This document shows positions 1-8,688 of a DNA stretch of 64,000 nt, piece by piece. How positions within the stretch are numbered: position 1 is the first letter of the stretch; the number at the start of each line of letters is the position of its first letter. Position numbers and translations under genes: made by a program. Location of the stretch: positions 4,925,895 through 4,989,894 of the forward strand of contig NZ_KB235930.1 in NCBI RefSeq assembly GCF_000332295.1. The letters are read 5' to 3'. The notes beneath the pieces are model-generated. The model searched no databases and was not told the origin of the DNA. It saw only the letters and a program-made list of their open reading frames with translations. Source of the DNA: Fortiea contorta PCC 7126 (GTDB lineage Bacteria; Cyanobacteriota; Cyanobacteriia; Cyanobacteriales; Nostocaceae).

Positions 1-358
1 CACCTCCCAACACCCAAGCTAGGCGGGAACGGCGGTTGATGCGTACCATTACCTGTTGGACTGTTGTTTCTACAGGCTGCTGTGTCGGCACTGGCAAAGT
101 TTGTAAACCTTGCCGTAGTTTCAACAGTCGAGCATATAAGCACTGTACCAGCGGATCATGTGCTAGCCATGCTTCTACTTGCTTGCGTTCTGCAGCCGTC
201 ACCTCACCGTCGAGGTAAGCACTCAATAACTCGAAGCGATCGCGCTTCACCATATCCATAGCACCCGTCGATTCATTGGTATTCTTATCCATTTCATCTA
301 GCAAATCTTGATGACGTTGCGAGGGGAAACGGTCGTCAAACTGAGAATCAGTAGTCAT
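1..358 (-). CDS. Anti-sigma factor, partial (C-terminus beyond window)
   Basis: The reading frame begins with ATG at 358 and stays open to the window edge, giving about 119 residues. The middle part (around residues 40-75) reads FELLSAYLDGEVTAAE, the typical start of an anti-sigma factor N-terminal domain that holds an ECF sigma factor inactive. The usual zinc-binding HxxxCxxC is not seen in this part. It lies 152 nt downstream of the ECF sigma gene on the same strand, the normal order of a sigma/anti-sigma pair. A membrane anchor and sensor part would be expected in the missing C-terminus, but this cannot be seen. The pairing is inferred from position. Confidence 0.75.
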   Translation of the reverse strand, partial: MTTDSQFDDRFPSQRHQDLLDEMDKNTNESTGAMDMVKRDRFELLSAYLDGEVTAAERKQVEAWLAHDPLVQCLYARLLKLRQGLQTLPVPTQQPVETTVQQVMVRINRRSRLAWVLGG

Positions 359-510
359 CTTAACATTATTACCAATTCATACACGGGTAAAGACAGCGGA
401 TAATCTGGGAAAAGTAACCAATTTTTCTCCTGATAGCAGAGGCATGGAAAGTTTTTTGCGAAATTTTTAATTAATACTGCGATTCTGCCACTGAGCCGAG
501 GCAAGGTAAC

Positions 511-1167
511 TTAGGTATCTAGATAATTTTGCAACTGGGCTTGCAATCGGGATCTAGCCCTGGCGATTCTTGACTTGACTGTTCCTAAGGAAACTCCGGT
601 AATTTCGGCAATTTCTTCATATGCCATACCTTCAATTTCTCTCAAGACAATTGTCGTCCGAAACACTTCTGGTAAATCAGCGATCGCTTCTCGCAATTGC
701 TCGTAAAATTCTCTAGTTGTCAGTTCTTCCTCTGGCCCTGGTGTATCCCCGGCAATTTCCCAATCCATCTCACCATCGTCTACCGAGCGGGGAGCATCTA
801 GTGATAGAGGACTGACTACCCGTTTGCGTTTCCGTAACTCATCGTAAAACAAGTTGGTGGCAATGCGGCTTAACCAGCCTCGAAACTTAGACGGCTCTTG
901 TAATCGGTTAATGTTTCGATACACTCGAATCCACACTTCTTGAGCCAAATCAGCTCTGTCAGCCCAATCTGGTGCTAGGTGGTATAAAACCCTATCAACT
1001 TGTGTTTGATAGCGGCGCAGTAGTTCTGCAAACGCAGCTCGATCCGGGCGCAGTCCTGCTTGACAGCGCAAAATTAGATCGTGGTTTGAGAGTTTGTCAA
1101 CTTGCACCGATGCTTCCGGACACCTCGCATCAACCGTTGACCAGGATACAGTAATCGACTGACTCAT
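511..1167 (-). CDS. sigG: ECF RNA polymerase sigma factor (SigG-like)
   Basis: A 218-residue sigma-70 family protein with only regions 2 and 4. Region 2 spans about residues 45-115 (DLAQEVWIRVYRN, then FRGWLSRIATN) and region 4 about 160-212, with the helix-turn-helix YEEIAEITGVSLGTVKSR. Regions 1 and 3 are absent, which defines the ECF group. It directs RNA polymerase to stress-response promoters once released from its anti-sigma factor. The downstream gene on the same strand is that likely anti-sigma factor. The sequence and the neighbours (a ComFB-type gene and an M23 peptidase gene nearby) resemble the SigG locus of Nostoc/Anabaena as I recall it; the symbol rests on that recall. The start at 1167 keeps a 44-residue leader before region 2. 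Confidence 0.88.
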   Translation of the reverse strand: MSQSITVSWSTVDARCPEASVQVDKLSNHDLILRCQAGLRPDRAAFAELLRRYQTQVDRVLYHLAPDWADRADLAQEVWIRVYRNINRLQEPSKFRGWLSRIATNLFYDELRKRKRVVSPLSLDAPRSVDDGEMDWEIAGDTPGPEEELTTREFYEQLREAIADLPEVFRTTIVLREIEGMAYEEIAEITGVSLGTVKSRIARARSRLQAQLQNYLDT

Positions 1168-1816
1168 AGATCGTACTGGCTCTAAATCATCCCTATCTAT
1201 TAGACCTGCTAATTGACAGGAAGTTCCTGGATCAGGGACGGATTTATGACTGGAACATCAAGGTATACAAGCTTTCGTGGCACTTTTAGTGTCTTTCAGA
1301 GCCAATTATCGTTTCTAATGACTGTATAGTGTTATTTTCAGCCTTTGCTACTTATTCGTTGCTAGGATAGCAATTTTACGGATATTATGCTGCTCATACT
1401 ACTTGTACATATACTGTTGACTTTAAAAATTAATATGATATGGAGTGAATAAAGTCAAGAAGAGTAACAACTTTTGCTCTTAGGGAAATTAGACGCTAGA
1501 AGCCAGGATACACCGCATTTGATGAGAAATCCCAGTATCTGTTTTTTATCTTGTCGTCTAAAATAATTTTGCTATTCTCAAAATCTTTAAGGATGCAGCT
1601 ATAAGTAATCAATACATGAGTTATGCCAATTTGCCAAATGATAGCCACAGATAGATTTACACAAACCAGACCAAGAAGGCGATTTCCATTCAAAAGCTGT
1701 ATGAGCACAAGCTTTTGACCAAATCCAAAATCTCAAATGGTATTAGATGTGCGATCGCTCAATTTTTTACAAGGGAACAATGTTTGTAGTTTTATCGGGT
1801 GTAACTACAAGAACTG
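1168..1816. other. Intergenic region, no supported gene
   Basis: About 650 bases of AT-rich DNA between the sigma gene and a small exported-protein gene. A 70-codon minus-strand frame at 1496-1708 has a hydrophobic start but no ribosome binding site or family resemblance, so it is not called. The promoter of the sigma gene must lie in the left part (about 1170-1350), but no convincing box stands out. Confidence 0.5.
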
Positions 1817-1969
1817 TTATTTGTCTGGTCTGGTGACTAAAATTGTTACTGACGTTTGTTTATGCTGTTGATAATTAGTACTAGTCTGATTTGGCTCTGG
1901 TACACGAACTTGAAAAAAGCAATTGAGGGAAAATGTAATTGTGACTGCTAGCAATAGTTTTTCAAACAT
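1817..1969 (-). CDS. Small exported protein, 50 residues (EKLLLA type)
   Basis: A 50-residue frame starting at ATG 1969, preceded by GGAAG with a 7-nt spacer. The start MFEKLLLAVTITFSLNCFF is a signal-peptide or membrane-anchor sequence; the remainder is short, polar and rich in Q, T and N. A longer in-frame start at 2086 would put 39 residues before the signal sequence and is less likely. The opening closely resembles another tiny gene at 19024-19182 (MREKLLLAATLTVALKLF), so the two look like members of one small family. No function is known to me. It is divergent from the L,D-transpeptidase gene that follows. Confidence 0.5.
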   Translation of the reverse strand: MFEKLLLAVTITFSLNCFFQVRVPEPNQTSTNYQQHKQTSVTILVTRPDK

Positions 1970-2215
1970 GGTTTTTCTTCCACCCACACCATTAATAATT
2001 GATTGCTGCATTTCTAGAGTTCTGACGCATGAAGATTCTTGCTGAGAACTATGCCTTTGAGAGTTTATTTGCAGAAACCTTGGCATAGCCCTAGTGTGCC
2101 CAGCGGTATGAGCAAATTCATAAGGAAACAGATAAGTATTTATAAATTTTTGATATTTGGATGATGAACACGTCCAGATTAATCAACTGGATATGTCAGG
2201 GATCAATAATAGGCA

Positions 2216-3007
2216 ATGGCAATGGTAAGAAATGAATCTGTAGCGCGAATAATAATGTGGCTTTGTTTTGGCACAGCAATCTTATCTTTAGCTGTCCATT
2301 GGCGTATGGTTACGGCTGGAAAGCAGTTTGAGCAAGCTGCGGCCCATAGGAGTAGTCAGCCTTCCCAAGGAAGTTTGGGGGCGGCGCTGGGAGTATCTCT
2401 ACCCCCATCTCCACAACCTGCGAGGGCAAAAAAATCAAAATCCTCTAACAAAAAGTTGCAAAATATTCAACCGAGAATAGTCACTAACAAAACTACGAAA
2501 ACGCGATTAATAGTGCCGGAAAAAAAACAGACTATAGTGGCGTCTAATTTGCCACAAGCACTATTTCCCAAGGCTTTAGCACAAGAACAATCATCTAATA
2601 CTAATAAAGTAGAACCAGGTCAACAACAAGTAGTAGTTGATTTAAGCGATCGCCGCGCTTATGTTTACCGTTCAGAGGTGGTGATAGCTAGTTACCCAAT
2701 TGCTGTGGGTAAAAAGGGTTGGGAGACGCCCACTGGTAATTTCCGTGTTATGTACATGCAACACGATCCAATCTGGCGCCACCCGATTACTGATCAAATA
2801 TTTGCGGCTGGCCCTGATAGTCCTTTAGGAGAAAGATGGATTGGTTTTTGGTCAGATGGGCACAATGAAATTGGTTTTCATGGTACGCCAGATACAGAAG
2901 CAATGGGGACAGCTATTTCTCATGGTTGTTTGCGGATGCGTAACCCTGATGTTCGATTGCTTTATGAGCAGGTAGGAGTCGGGACACCTGTAGTGGTGCG
3001 TGATTGA
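2216..3007 (+). CDS. L,D-transpeptidase (YkuD domain), cell-wall enzyme
   Basis: A 263-residue protein with an N-terminal membrane anchor (about 12-30), a long low-complexity basic linker (about 40-135) and a C-terminal YkuD domain (about 140-262). The catalytic motif is complete: H222 in HGTPD, then SHGCLRMRN with H236 and nucleophile C238. Such enzymes make 3-3 cross-links in peptidoglycan or attach proteins to it, using L,D-linked stem peptides, outside the cytoplasmic membrane. Two ATGs lie close together (2216 and 2222) and the choice between them is open. It converges with the ComFB gene across a strong hairpin. An M23 peptidoglycan peptidase lies in the same neighbourhood, so cell-wall remodelling is a local theme. 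Confidence 0.9.
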   Translation: MAMVRNESVARIIMWLCFGTAILSLAVHWRMVTAGKQFEQAAAHRSSQPSQGSLGAALGVSLPPSPQPARAKKSKSSNKKLQNIQPRIVTNKTTKTRLIVPEKKQTIVASNLPQALFPKALAQEQSSNTNKVEPGQQQVVVDLSDRRAYVYRSEVVIASYPIAVGKKGWETPTGNFRVMYMQHDPIWRHPITDQIFAAGPDSPLGERWIGFWSDGHNEIGFHGTPDTEAMGTAISHGCLRMRNPDVRLLYEQVGVGTPVVVRD

Positions 3008-3021
3008 TTACTTAGTTAAGT

Positions 3022-3066
3022 GTCATTAGTCATTAGTCTTTGGCATAGCTACTAATGACTAATGAC
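3022..3066. terminator. Bidirectional hairpin between convergent genes
   Basis: A perfect 16-bp inverted repeat (arms 3022-3037 and 3051-3066) with a 13-nt loop lies between the stop codons of two convergent genes. Each arm is two copies of the heptamer GTCATTA, so this is also a heptamer repeat arranged as a palindrome. There is no long T run; termination in both directions is inferred from position. Confidence 0.6.
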
Positions 3067-3076
3067 CCTTAATTAT

Positions 3077-3622
3077 CTAAATCGGCGATTTTTGTTCAAA
3101 ATTAGGTGCGTAGACTTGGAGTAAATTACTGACTTGGCGCAGAACCTCATTACCAGTGTTTTTAGCTGTGACTGGAGTTTTGTTGTCGTTGGTGGGTCGA
3201 TCTAGGTAACGACCGATGGCCTCGCCGATTTGTTGAGCAATTAATTCTTGCAGATCCGCCTTGGCGCGTTGGCGCTGATAGTTAGCGCCTTCCTCTGTTG
3301 TGGCATATAAGGGAGGAAGACGGTTGAGAGCATAGGCGGCGATATCCCCTACATCTAGGGAACTTTCGCTAGTAGCTTCAATTTCTGCTACACGAGCGAT
3401 CGCCTCTGTTAACACTAACTCTTCCATGACGTTAATGAATTGTTTACGAGGTACCGCCACCACTTCACCAGTCAACAGTGCCCCCATCAACCGATCTAAT
3501 GCCATATACTCTTCTATTGAGAGTTCTGAGGCGTTATCACAGATGCGCCCGACTTCTGCTTCCATTGCTGGTGTCAGATAACCATCTAGGAGAGCTTGTT
3601 CGACAATTTTTTCAATACTCAT
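3077..3622 (-). CDS. ComFB-family protein (cyclic dinucleotide receptor type)
   Basis: A 181-residue cytoplasmic protein (start ATG 3622, preceded by GATGAG; an alternative at 3637 adds five residues). The C-terminal two thirds are a ComFB domain: INVMEELVLTEAI, then DIAAYALNRLPPLYATTEEG and a final helix with IGRYLDRP. The N-terminal part (LTPAMEAEVGRICDNA, YMALDRLMGALLTG) is typical of the cyanobacterial version. Cyanobacterial ComFB/CdgR proteins have been reported to bind c-di-GMP or c-di-AMP and to control cell size or motility; I recall the Anabaena CdgR gene in a similar neighbourhood. The binding function here is inferred from family only. Confidence 0.85.
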   Translation of the reverse strand: MSIEKIVEQALLDGYLTPAMEAEVGRICDNASELSIEEYMALDRLMGALLTGEVVAVPRKQFINVMEELVLTEAIARVAEIEATSESSLDVGDIAAYALNRLPPLYATTEEGANYQRQRAKADLQELIAQQIGEAIGRYLDRPTNDNKTPVTAKNTGNEVLRQVSNLLQVYAPNFEQKSPI

Positions 3623-3742
3623 AACGCTCATCATCATTTATGCCAGTCACACCATGTAGTGACGGTACCAATCTAATTTATTTTGCCCAATTATAGGCAA
3701 AAAAATATACAACTCATACTGGTATAATTAGTGCCGTCTTGA

Positions 3743-4675
3743 TTAATCAAAGACTTTAGTTCTCCAAGGTATGGGATCGACGGATAGCCCATTGACGTAA
3801 AGGCCCCAGTGTAAATGAGGGCCGGTAGAAGCACCTGTTGCACCAACTGCGCCAATCTTTTGTCCAGCCTTGACGATATCGCCTTCTTGGACGTTAATGC
3901 GACTGAGGTGCATGAAAATGCTTGTGACTCCTTGACCGTGGTCAATGCCAATTACGTTACCGTGTACCCGAAATCCTTGGGATACCGTGCCTACCAAAGC
4001 GACCTTACCAGCAGCTGGGGCAATTACGGGTGAACCGGTCGCACCAGCGTAGTCAACGCCACGATGATAGTAGTCTTCTGCAAATTTACCATTATAGTAG
4101 CGACGTACACCATAGATTGTACTCATCCGCCCGGCATTTGGTGCTAAAAAAGAGCCACTCCAGTATTTTTGGGGTGTTTCTAGTGCCTTGAAAGCTGCTA
4201 CCCGCTTCAGTTCAAGCTCTGTGGCTTGGACTCCAGCTTTTCCTGGTGGTAAATTAATTCGTTGTACGGGGAATGTACGCTTTCGTACTTGGACAGCCAA
4301 GTTTTGCACTTGACCGTCTCCGGAAACCCGAAGTGTTCTTGCACCAGGTTTTTCTAGGGGAGTTGTGGGGATAAAAGCGCGATATTGATTAGGTGCAATT
4401 TCAAAAACTGGATAGGTTTTTTCTCCCACTGCTACTGTGGGGTTGTTATCGTTACCAGGATTATCTAGATTAATTAGCACTGACACTGTATCTCCCAACT
4501 GCGGCGTGGTGGGATTAACTTTGACTTGTAATGCTTCTACAGGTAGCGCTAAGGCGAGGGGGAACACTGCCAACATTCCCGTTAACATCTTTGTTAGCGG
4601 TTGATTGAGTGGAAATGTTTTGATACCAAAACCGAGCAATTTTTTTTGAGAACTACTAGTGTGAGCCGTAGTCAT
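3743..4675 (-). CDS. M23 (LytM) family metallopeptidase
   Basis: A 310-residue protein with a positively charged N-terminus and hydrophobic signal or anchor (about 31-48), a beta-rich middle domain (about 50-135), a linker, and an M23 domain at about 200-305. The zinc ligands are visible: HRGVD (H204, D208) and HLH (287-289), plus FMHL (H256). These enzymes cut peptide bonds in peptidoglycan and act in cell division or septum opening; all ligands are present, so an active enzyme is expected. The gene lies between the ComFB gene and a transporter gene on the same strand, with about 100 nt on each side. Confidence 0.9.
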   Translation of the reverse strand: MTTAHTSSSQKKLLGFGIKTFPLNQPLTKMLTGMLAVFPLALALPVEALQVKVNPTTPQLGDTVSVLINLDNPGNDNNPTVAVGEKTYPVFEIAPNQYRAFIPTTPLEKPGARTLRVSGDGQVQNLAVQVRKRTFPVQRINLPPGKAGVQATELELKRVAAFKALETPQKYWSGSFLAPNAGRMSTIYGVRRYYNGKFAEDYYHRGVDYAGATGSPVIAPAAGKVALVGTVSQGFRVHGNVIGIDHGQGVTSIFMHLSRINVQEGDIVKAGQKIGAVGATGASTGPHLHWGLYVNGLSVDPIPWRTKVFD

Positions 4676-4794
4676 AGAGCTACTAAAAATCCCTTAACTT
4701 CTGATGAAACACAGACTAACTCATCGAGTAGAGTGTTTCCCAAATTTGGGAGATAGTTTTTTGGGGCCTGGTTGGCTATTGTATTTGGGTGATA

Positions 4795-5754
4795 TTAGCT
4801 AAACCAAGCGAGCCACAGGGGGAGTGCGAGAAACAAGCCGACAAAGGTGAGAGCGATACTACTGGCTAACAAATTTCGGTCTAGTTCATAAACTTCTGCC
4901 AAGATTAAGACTGAAAGTCCTGTGGGTGTTCCAGACATCAAGACTAGTACTAAACGTTCGCCACCAGTGACACCGAAATTGGTGACACCTAGTCCCACTA
5001 AAGCAGGTATGATCAGGACTTTCAAGATGCTGGCAATTGCTGCCGTTTTTAGACTTTGCCAACCACTCATTTTCCCTAGTCGCAAGCCAACCAGCAATAA
5101 GGCACAGGCAATTACTACCCAAACGGCTTGGTCTAGTCCGAATTCAACTGCTTCTGGTAATTTGACAAACTGAGTATTCAAGCCGATGACGAATGTCCAT
5201 AAGCTGGGGACTGTGAGCAGATCCCATAATTGTGTCCACCAATGATTTTTAGTTTCTCTGTCACCAAAATAGCTAGCGATTAAAACAGCAATGCCATAGG
5301 TGCCGACAACATTGTTGGTGACGCTGAATAGTACTGCCCAGTCGTTATTTTCTGGTGTGGTCAGTGCTTGTGTTAATGTCAAGCCAACAAAGCCTGTGTT
5401 ACCTAAAATTGTTGCCAGAATAAAGCTACCCAAACTTGACCGCCCTGGGGGGCTAAATTTTTCGCTTGGTTCTGGTTCTTGTTTTGTGCTGATCCACCAT
5501 TGCCACACCCACCAAATTAGCACTGCTAAAACCAGACTCAGGAGTAAAACTCCTACCGCAATTCCAGGGATGAATTCACCGTGAGATAAGTTGGTGTGGC
5601 GGGCTAAAACCAGCAGTTGCAACGGCACTCCGACCCAATAAAGTGTTTGACCTAGCAGCTTGAGTGAACTATCTGGGATGAAACGAGATATTAAAAATCC
5701 TAAGCCTATCCAGGTGATTAAGGGGGTGTAGGCATGAATTAGGTTTTCAATCAT
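4795..5754 (-). CDS. AEC-family transporter (auxin efflux carrier type)
   Basis: A 319-residue integral membrane protein with about ten hydrophobic segments split in two halves by a polar loop near residues 90-105. The pattern, including GNTGFVGLTLTQAL in the first half and LVLVLMSGTPTGLSVLI in the second, is that of the AEC/PIN-like permease family (PF03547). Family members export organic acids or similar anions; the substrate is unknown. It follows the devB-devC pair on the same strand after a 76-nt gap and sits exactly where a devA gene would be expected. Confidence 0.85.
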   Translation of the reverse strand: MIENLIHAYTPLITWIGLGFLISRFIPDSSLKLLGQTLYWVGVPLQLLVLARHTNLSHGEFIPGIAVGVLLLSLVLAVLIWWVWQWWISTKQEPEPSEKFSPPGRSSLGSFILATILGNTGFVGLTLTQALTTPENNDWAVLFSVTNNVVGTYGIAVLIASYFGDRETKNHWWTQLWDLLTVPSLWTFVIGLNTQFVKLPEAVEFGLDQAVWVVIACALLLVGLRLGKMSGWQSLKTAAIASILKVLIIPALVGLGVTNFGVTGGERLVLVLMSGTPTGLSVLILAEVYELDRNLLASSIALTFVGLFLALPLWLAWFS

Positions 5755-5830
5755 GGGTGTCAGTTGTCAGTTGTCATTTGTCATCATCCCATCACCTGAT
5801 CCTGATTGAAGAGAGGGATTAGGGGTTAGT

Positions 5831-7006
5831 TTAAAACATGTCGGCGGGGTCGGCGGATTGAAGTTTGCGGGTGGCGATCGCTCCGGAAATTCCACACATA
5901 ATTATGGTTAAAATCAGCACTTGGAATGCGCGAACGGCGGTCATGTACATTGGTAAATTTGTCGCATTGCAGGTCAGGTAGTATAACCCTAGGGATACTG
6001 TCATCCCAGGGATGAAGCCTAGCATGGCTAAAATTACTGCTTGTTCAAATACCACGCCTAACAGGTAGAAATTGCCATAACCCATGGCTTTAAATGTGGC
6101 GTATTCTTTGGCGTGGGTATTCACGTCTGTGGAGAGGACTTGATACACCAGAATTACTCCTACGGAGAATCCCATGGATACGCCTAGGTTAAAAATAAAG
6201 CCGATGGGAGAATTTCTTCGCCAAAAGTCGTTCTCAAATTCAATAAATTCTTGACGGGTGAGGACTTTCACATCGTCGCTAAGATGGGCTTTTAATGTGG
6301 CGATCGCTTGCTGTTGATCTATATTTGGTTGTAACTGAATTAAACCAAGGCTGACATTATAAGCTTGTTGTCGATTAAATAGCCGCAGAAAGTTTTCATC
6401 GCTGGTGATGAGGGTACCGTCAGCGCCAAAGGATGCGCCGATTTTGAATAAACCTTGAATAGTAATTGTTTGCTTTTCGATTTCGGTGGTGACGGTTTGA
6501 CCTTGAGCAATTTTGGTGATGGTTTGTTGATATTCGCCTCTAGCGCCGCGATCAAAGAGTACGGTGTATGGTAGCTTTATTGCTGATAATTGTTGGTTAA
6601 CTTCGGGAATGTCAAAGGTAGGTTTGTCTGGATTGACGCCAATCACGAGAATTTCTGTTTCGCGGCGTGTTTGGGGATTTTTCCAGATCATGTTGCTGAC
6701 ATACATCGCTTCTGCGGACTTGACGCCGGGGACATCCATTGCTTGGTAAAGTCGTCGCCGGGAAAATGTTGATATTCTTTGTAGGTTACGGGTTTGAGCG
6801 CCGATTAAAACTATGTCTGCAAGTAAACTGCGATGTAGTCTGGTGTTGCTGTCATACAAGGCGCTTTGAAAGCCAAATTGCATGAACATGAGAACATCAG
6901 CAAAAGCTATACCTGACAATGCTACTAATAGACGGTTTTTTTCACGATTGAGTTGTAACCATCCCAGAGGTGTGCGGCGCTGCAGTTGTTGGATGAGTCC
7001 AATCAC
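5831..7006 (-). CDS. devC: DevC-like ABC exporter permease (no adjacent devA)
   Basis: A 391-residue permease of the DevC family. It begins MIGLIQQLQRRTPLGWLQL, has one membrane segment near the N-terminus, a large periplasmic domain (about 50-260) and three further segments (FtsX/MacB type). It is clearly related along its whole length to the DevC at 62426-63601. DevBCA exporters with TolC-type HgdD move glycolipids or related molecules through the envelope; the founding example serves the heterocyst glycolipid layer. Start ATG at 7006 overlaps the end of devB by 4 nt. The ATPase gene usually found downstream is missing; an AEC transporter takes its place. Confidence 0.9.
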   Translation of the reverse strand: MIGLIQQLQRRTPLGWLQLNREKNRLLVALSGIAFADVLMFMQFGFQSALYDSNTRLHRSLLADIVLIGAQTRNLQRISTFSRRRLYQAMDVPGVKSAEAMYVSNMIWKNPQTRRETEILVIGVNPDKPTFDIPEVNQQLSAIKLPYTVLFDRGARGEYQQTITKIAQGQTVTTEIEKQTITIQGLFKIGASFGADGTLITSDENFLRLFNRQQAYNVSLGLIQLQPNIDQQQAIATLKAHLSDDVKVLTRQEFIEFENDFWRRNSPIGFIFNLGVSMGFSVGVILVYQVLSTDVNTHAKEYATFKAMGYGNFYLLGVVFEQAVILAMLGFIPGMTVSLGLYYLTCNATNLPMYMTAVRAFQVLILTIIMCGISGAIATRKLQSADPADMF

Positions 7007-8202
7007 AGTTGAATTACCACTTTGACTTGCATGTTGGTTAATTTGGCGGTTTGCTGACTAGAAGCGGTATCTAGCTGCACTTGCACTTCTATGACTCGGC
7101 TGTCAATATTACTGGAGGGGTCGGTGTTGATGACATTTTGCCGCCGCACTTGTAAGCCTAGTTGATTGACTGTTCCTTGTAATGGGTTTGGTAAGAAGTC
7201 GTTGAGGATGCGGACTTTTTGTCCTGGATGTACTTTGCTGATATCGCTTTCGTAAACTTCGGCGATGACTTGCATTTGGCTGGTTTGACCGATGCTGACG
7301 ATACCGTCGCTGGCGATGATTTCTCCAGGACGGGTGTGAATTTCTAATATTTGTCCGTCTTGGGGCGATCGCACTTCGGCTTGTTGTAAATTTGTTTTTG
7401 CGAGATTCAATGCTGCTTGTGTGCGCTCGATTTCGGCTTGGGCTTGGGCGACATCGACTGGGCGAATTTCGGTGATTTGTTCTAGGTTGGCTGTGGCTTC
7501 TGTGAGTTGTTGTTGGCTGGCTGAGTGTAGGCGCTGCAATTTGGCTTTGGCTTCTTGGAGACTGTGGAGGGCGGTTTCTAGGATGAGGCGTTGGTTGTCT
7601 TGTTGGGAAGCGGAAATTGCTCCGGCTTGATACAGTTGCTGATAGCGTTTGTTTTCTGTGGTGGCGTTCTGGACTTGGGCTTGTAATTTGGCTATTGCGG
7701 CTATTTGAGCGGCGATATCACTTTGGCTTTCTGCTTTCAGGCGTGCTATGACCGCTATTTGGGCTGTAATTTGACTTTTTTTGGCGCCGGCTTGGATCTT
7801 CGCTAAATTTGTTTGGGCGACTTTCACCTGTGCTTGGGCTTCTTGAAAAGCTGCTTTCAGGCGATCGCGATTGTCTAAAATAGCGATTACTTGCCCTTTT
7901 TTTATTTGCTCTCCTTCTTTAACTAACAGTTGCTCTACTCGATTATTTTCTGTAGACATTGTGGCAGAAAGTTTAATTACTTTCCCCTTTGGTTCTAGTC
8001 TTCCTAAAGCTGTAACTGTTTTAATTGTTGGTAATTTTTTTGTTGATATTTGTGGCTGTTGATTAACTGCATCCGGAAACCGTTTAATTATTTGCAAGCT
8101 GATGCCACCAACTAATAAAAATGTAATTATTCCTATACCAATGGACGGACGCAGAAGAGATTTAGGGAACAATTTGTACCCTATTTTTGAGTTTTGCACC
8201 AT
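7003..8202 (-). CDS. devB: DevB-like membrane fusion protein (HlyD family)
   Basis: A 399-residue periplasmic adaptor. The chosen start (ATG 8202, MVQNSKIGYKL) follows GAGGGA; an in-frame start at 8277 would add 25 residues of unlikely leader. One membrane segment lies at about 20-40, followed by a lipoyl-type half, a long alpha-helical hairpin rich in A, Q and E (about 100-290), the second lipoyl half (VRSPQDGQILEIHTRPGE) and a beta-barrel ending. It links the DevC permease to an outer-membrane TolC-type channel. It shares the C-terminal pattern with the partial DevB at the right edge of the window. It overlaps devC by 4 nt, so the two are translated together. Confidence 0.9.
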   Translation of the reverse strand: MVQNSKIGYKLFPKSLLRPSIGIGIITFLLVGGISLQIIKRFPDAVNQQPQISTKKLPTIKTVTALGRLEPKGKVIKLSATMSTENNRVEQLLVKEGEQIKKGQVIAILDNRDRLKAAFQEAQAQVKVAQTNLAKIQAGAKKSQITAQIAVIARLKAESQSDIAAQIAAIAKLQAQVQNATTENKRYQQLYQAGAISASQQDNQRLILETALHSLQEAKAKLQRLHSASQQQLTEATANLEQITEIRPVDVAQAQAEIERTQAALNLAKTNLQQAEVRSPQDGQILEIHTRPGEIIASDGIVSIGQTSQMQVIAEVYESDISKVHPGQKVRILNDFLPNPLQGTVNQLGLQVRRQNVINTDPSSNIDSRVIEVQVQLDTASSQQTAKLTNMQVKVVIQL

Positions 8203-8688
8203 AGATTCCCTCATTACTAGTATGCCACGGTGCAAATAAACCACCCATGACAAAACGCTCAAAAGCTTACTGTGCAAATTTGGTCATTTCATATTTCATA
8301 CTTCAGCCTTTTTGTAATAGTGGTGCATCAAAATAGTAATATTGAATTTTGATTTAATTGCCAGACGCAGTTATCTTAAACTTTGGCAGAATATCGAATT
8401 GTAACAGTGCCAACAAACATATGGCTTTTTAGTTATTGGTTATTTGTTGTTAATTATTTGTTGTTGCTTATACTGATTTCACAAATCTTTGCTTGGAAAG
8501 GTGGGGATGCAATCCCCCTAGCCCCCAGCCCCTAGCCCAAATCTAAAATGTGCAGTTTTCTGCATAGGTATCCAATGACTGGTCAATTAAAATAAGTTGA
8601 CGGTTTAAACAGGTGCCCACAGGAGATGAAAATTTAGAGGGCAGAAAACTTAAAGAAACTTTTAGTTTATATAAGTGTAGGTGAAAAT
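8203..8688. other. Divergent intergenic region with repeat scraps
   Basis: The 486 bases between devB (minus) and the response regulator gene (plus) must hold both promoters. At about 8284-8308 there is a degenerate TTCATACTTCA-type heptamer repeat, and at about 8505-8540 a C-rich scrap (CCCCTAGCCC) like those elsewhere in the window. No gene or RNA is recognised. Confidence 0.5.

Noticed and set aside
1496-1708. 70-residue hydrophobic frame on the minus strand
   Set aside because: No ribosome binding site, no family resemblance, AT-rich composition.
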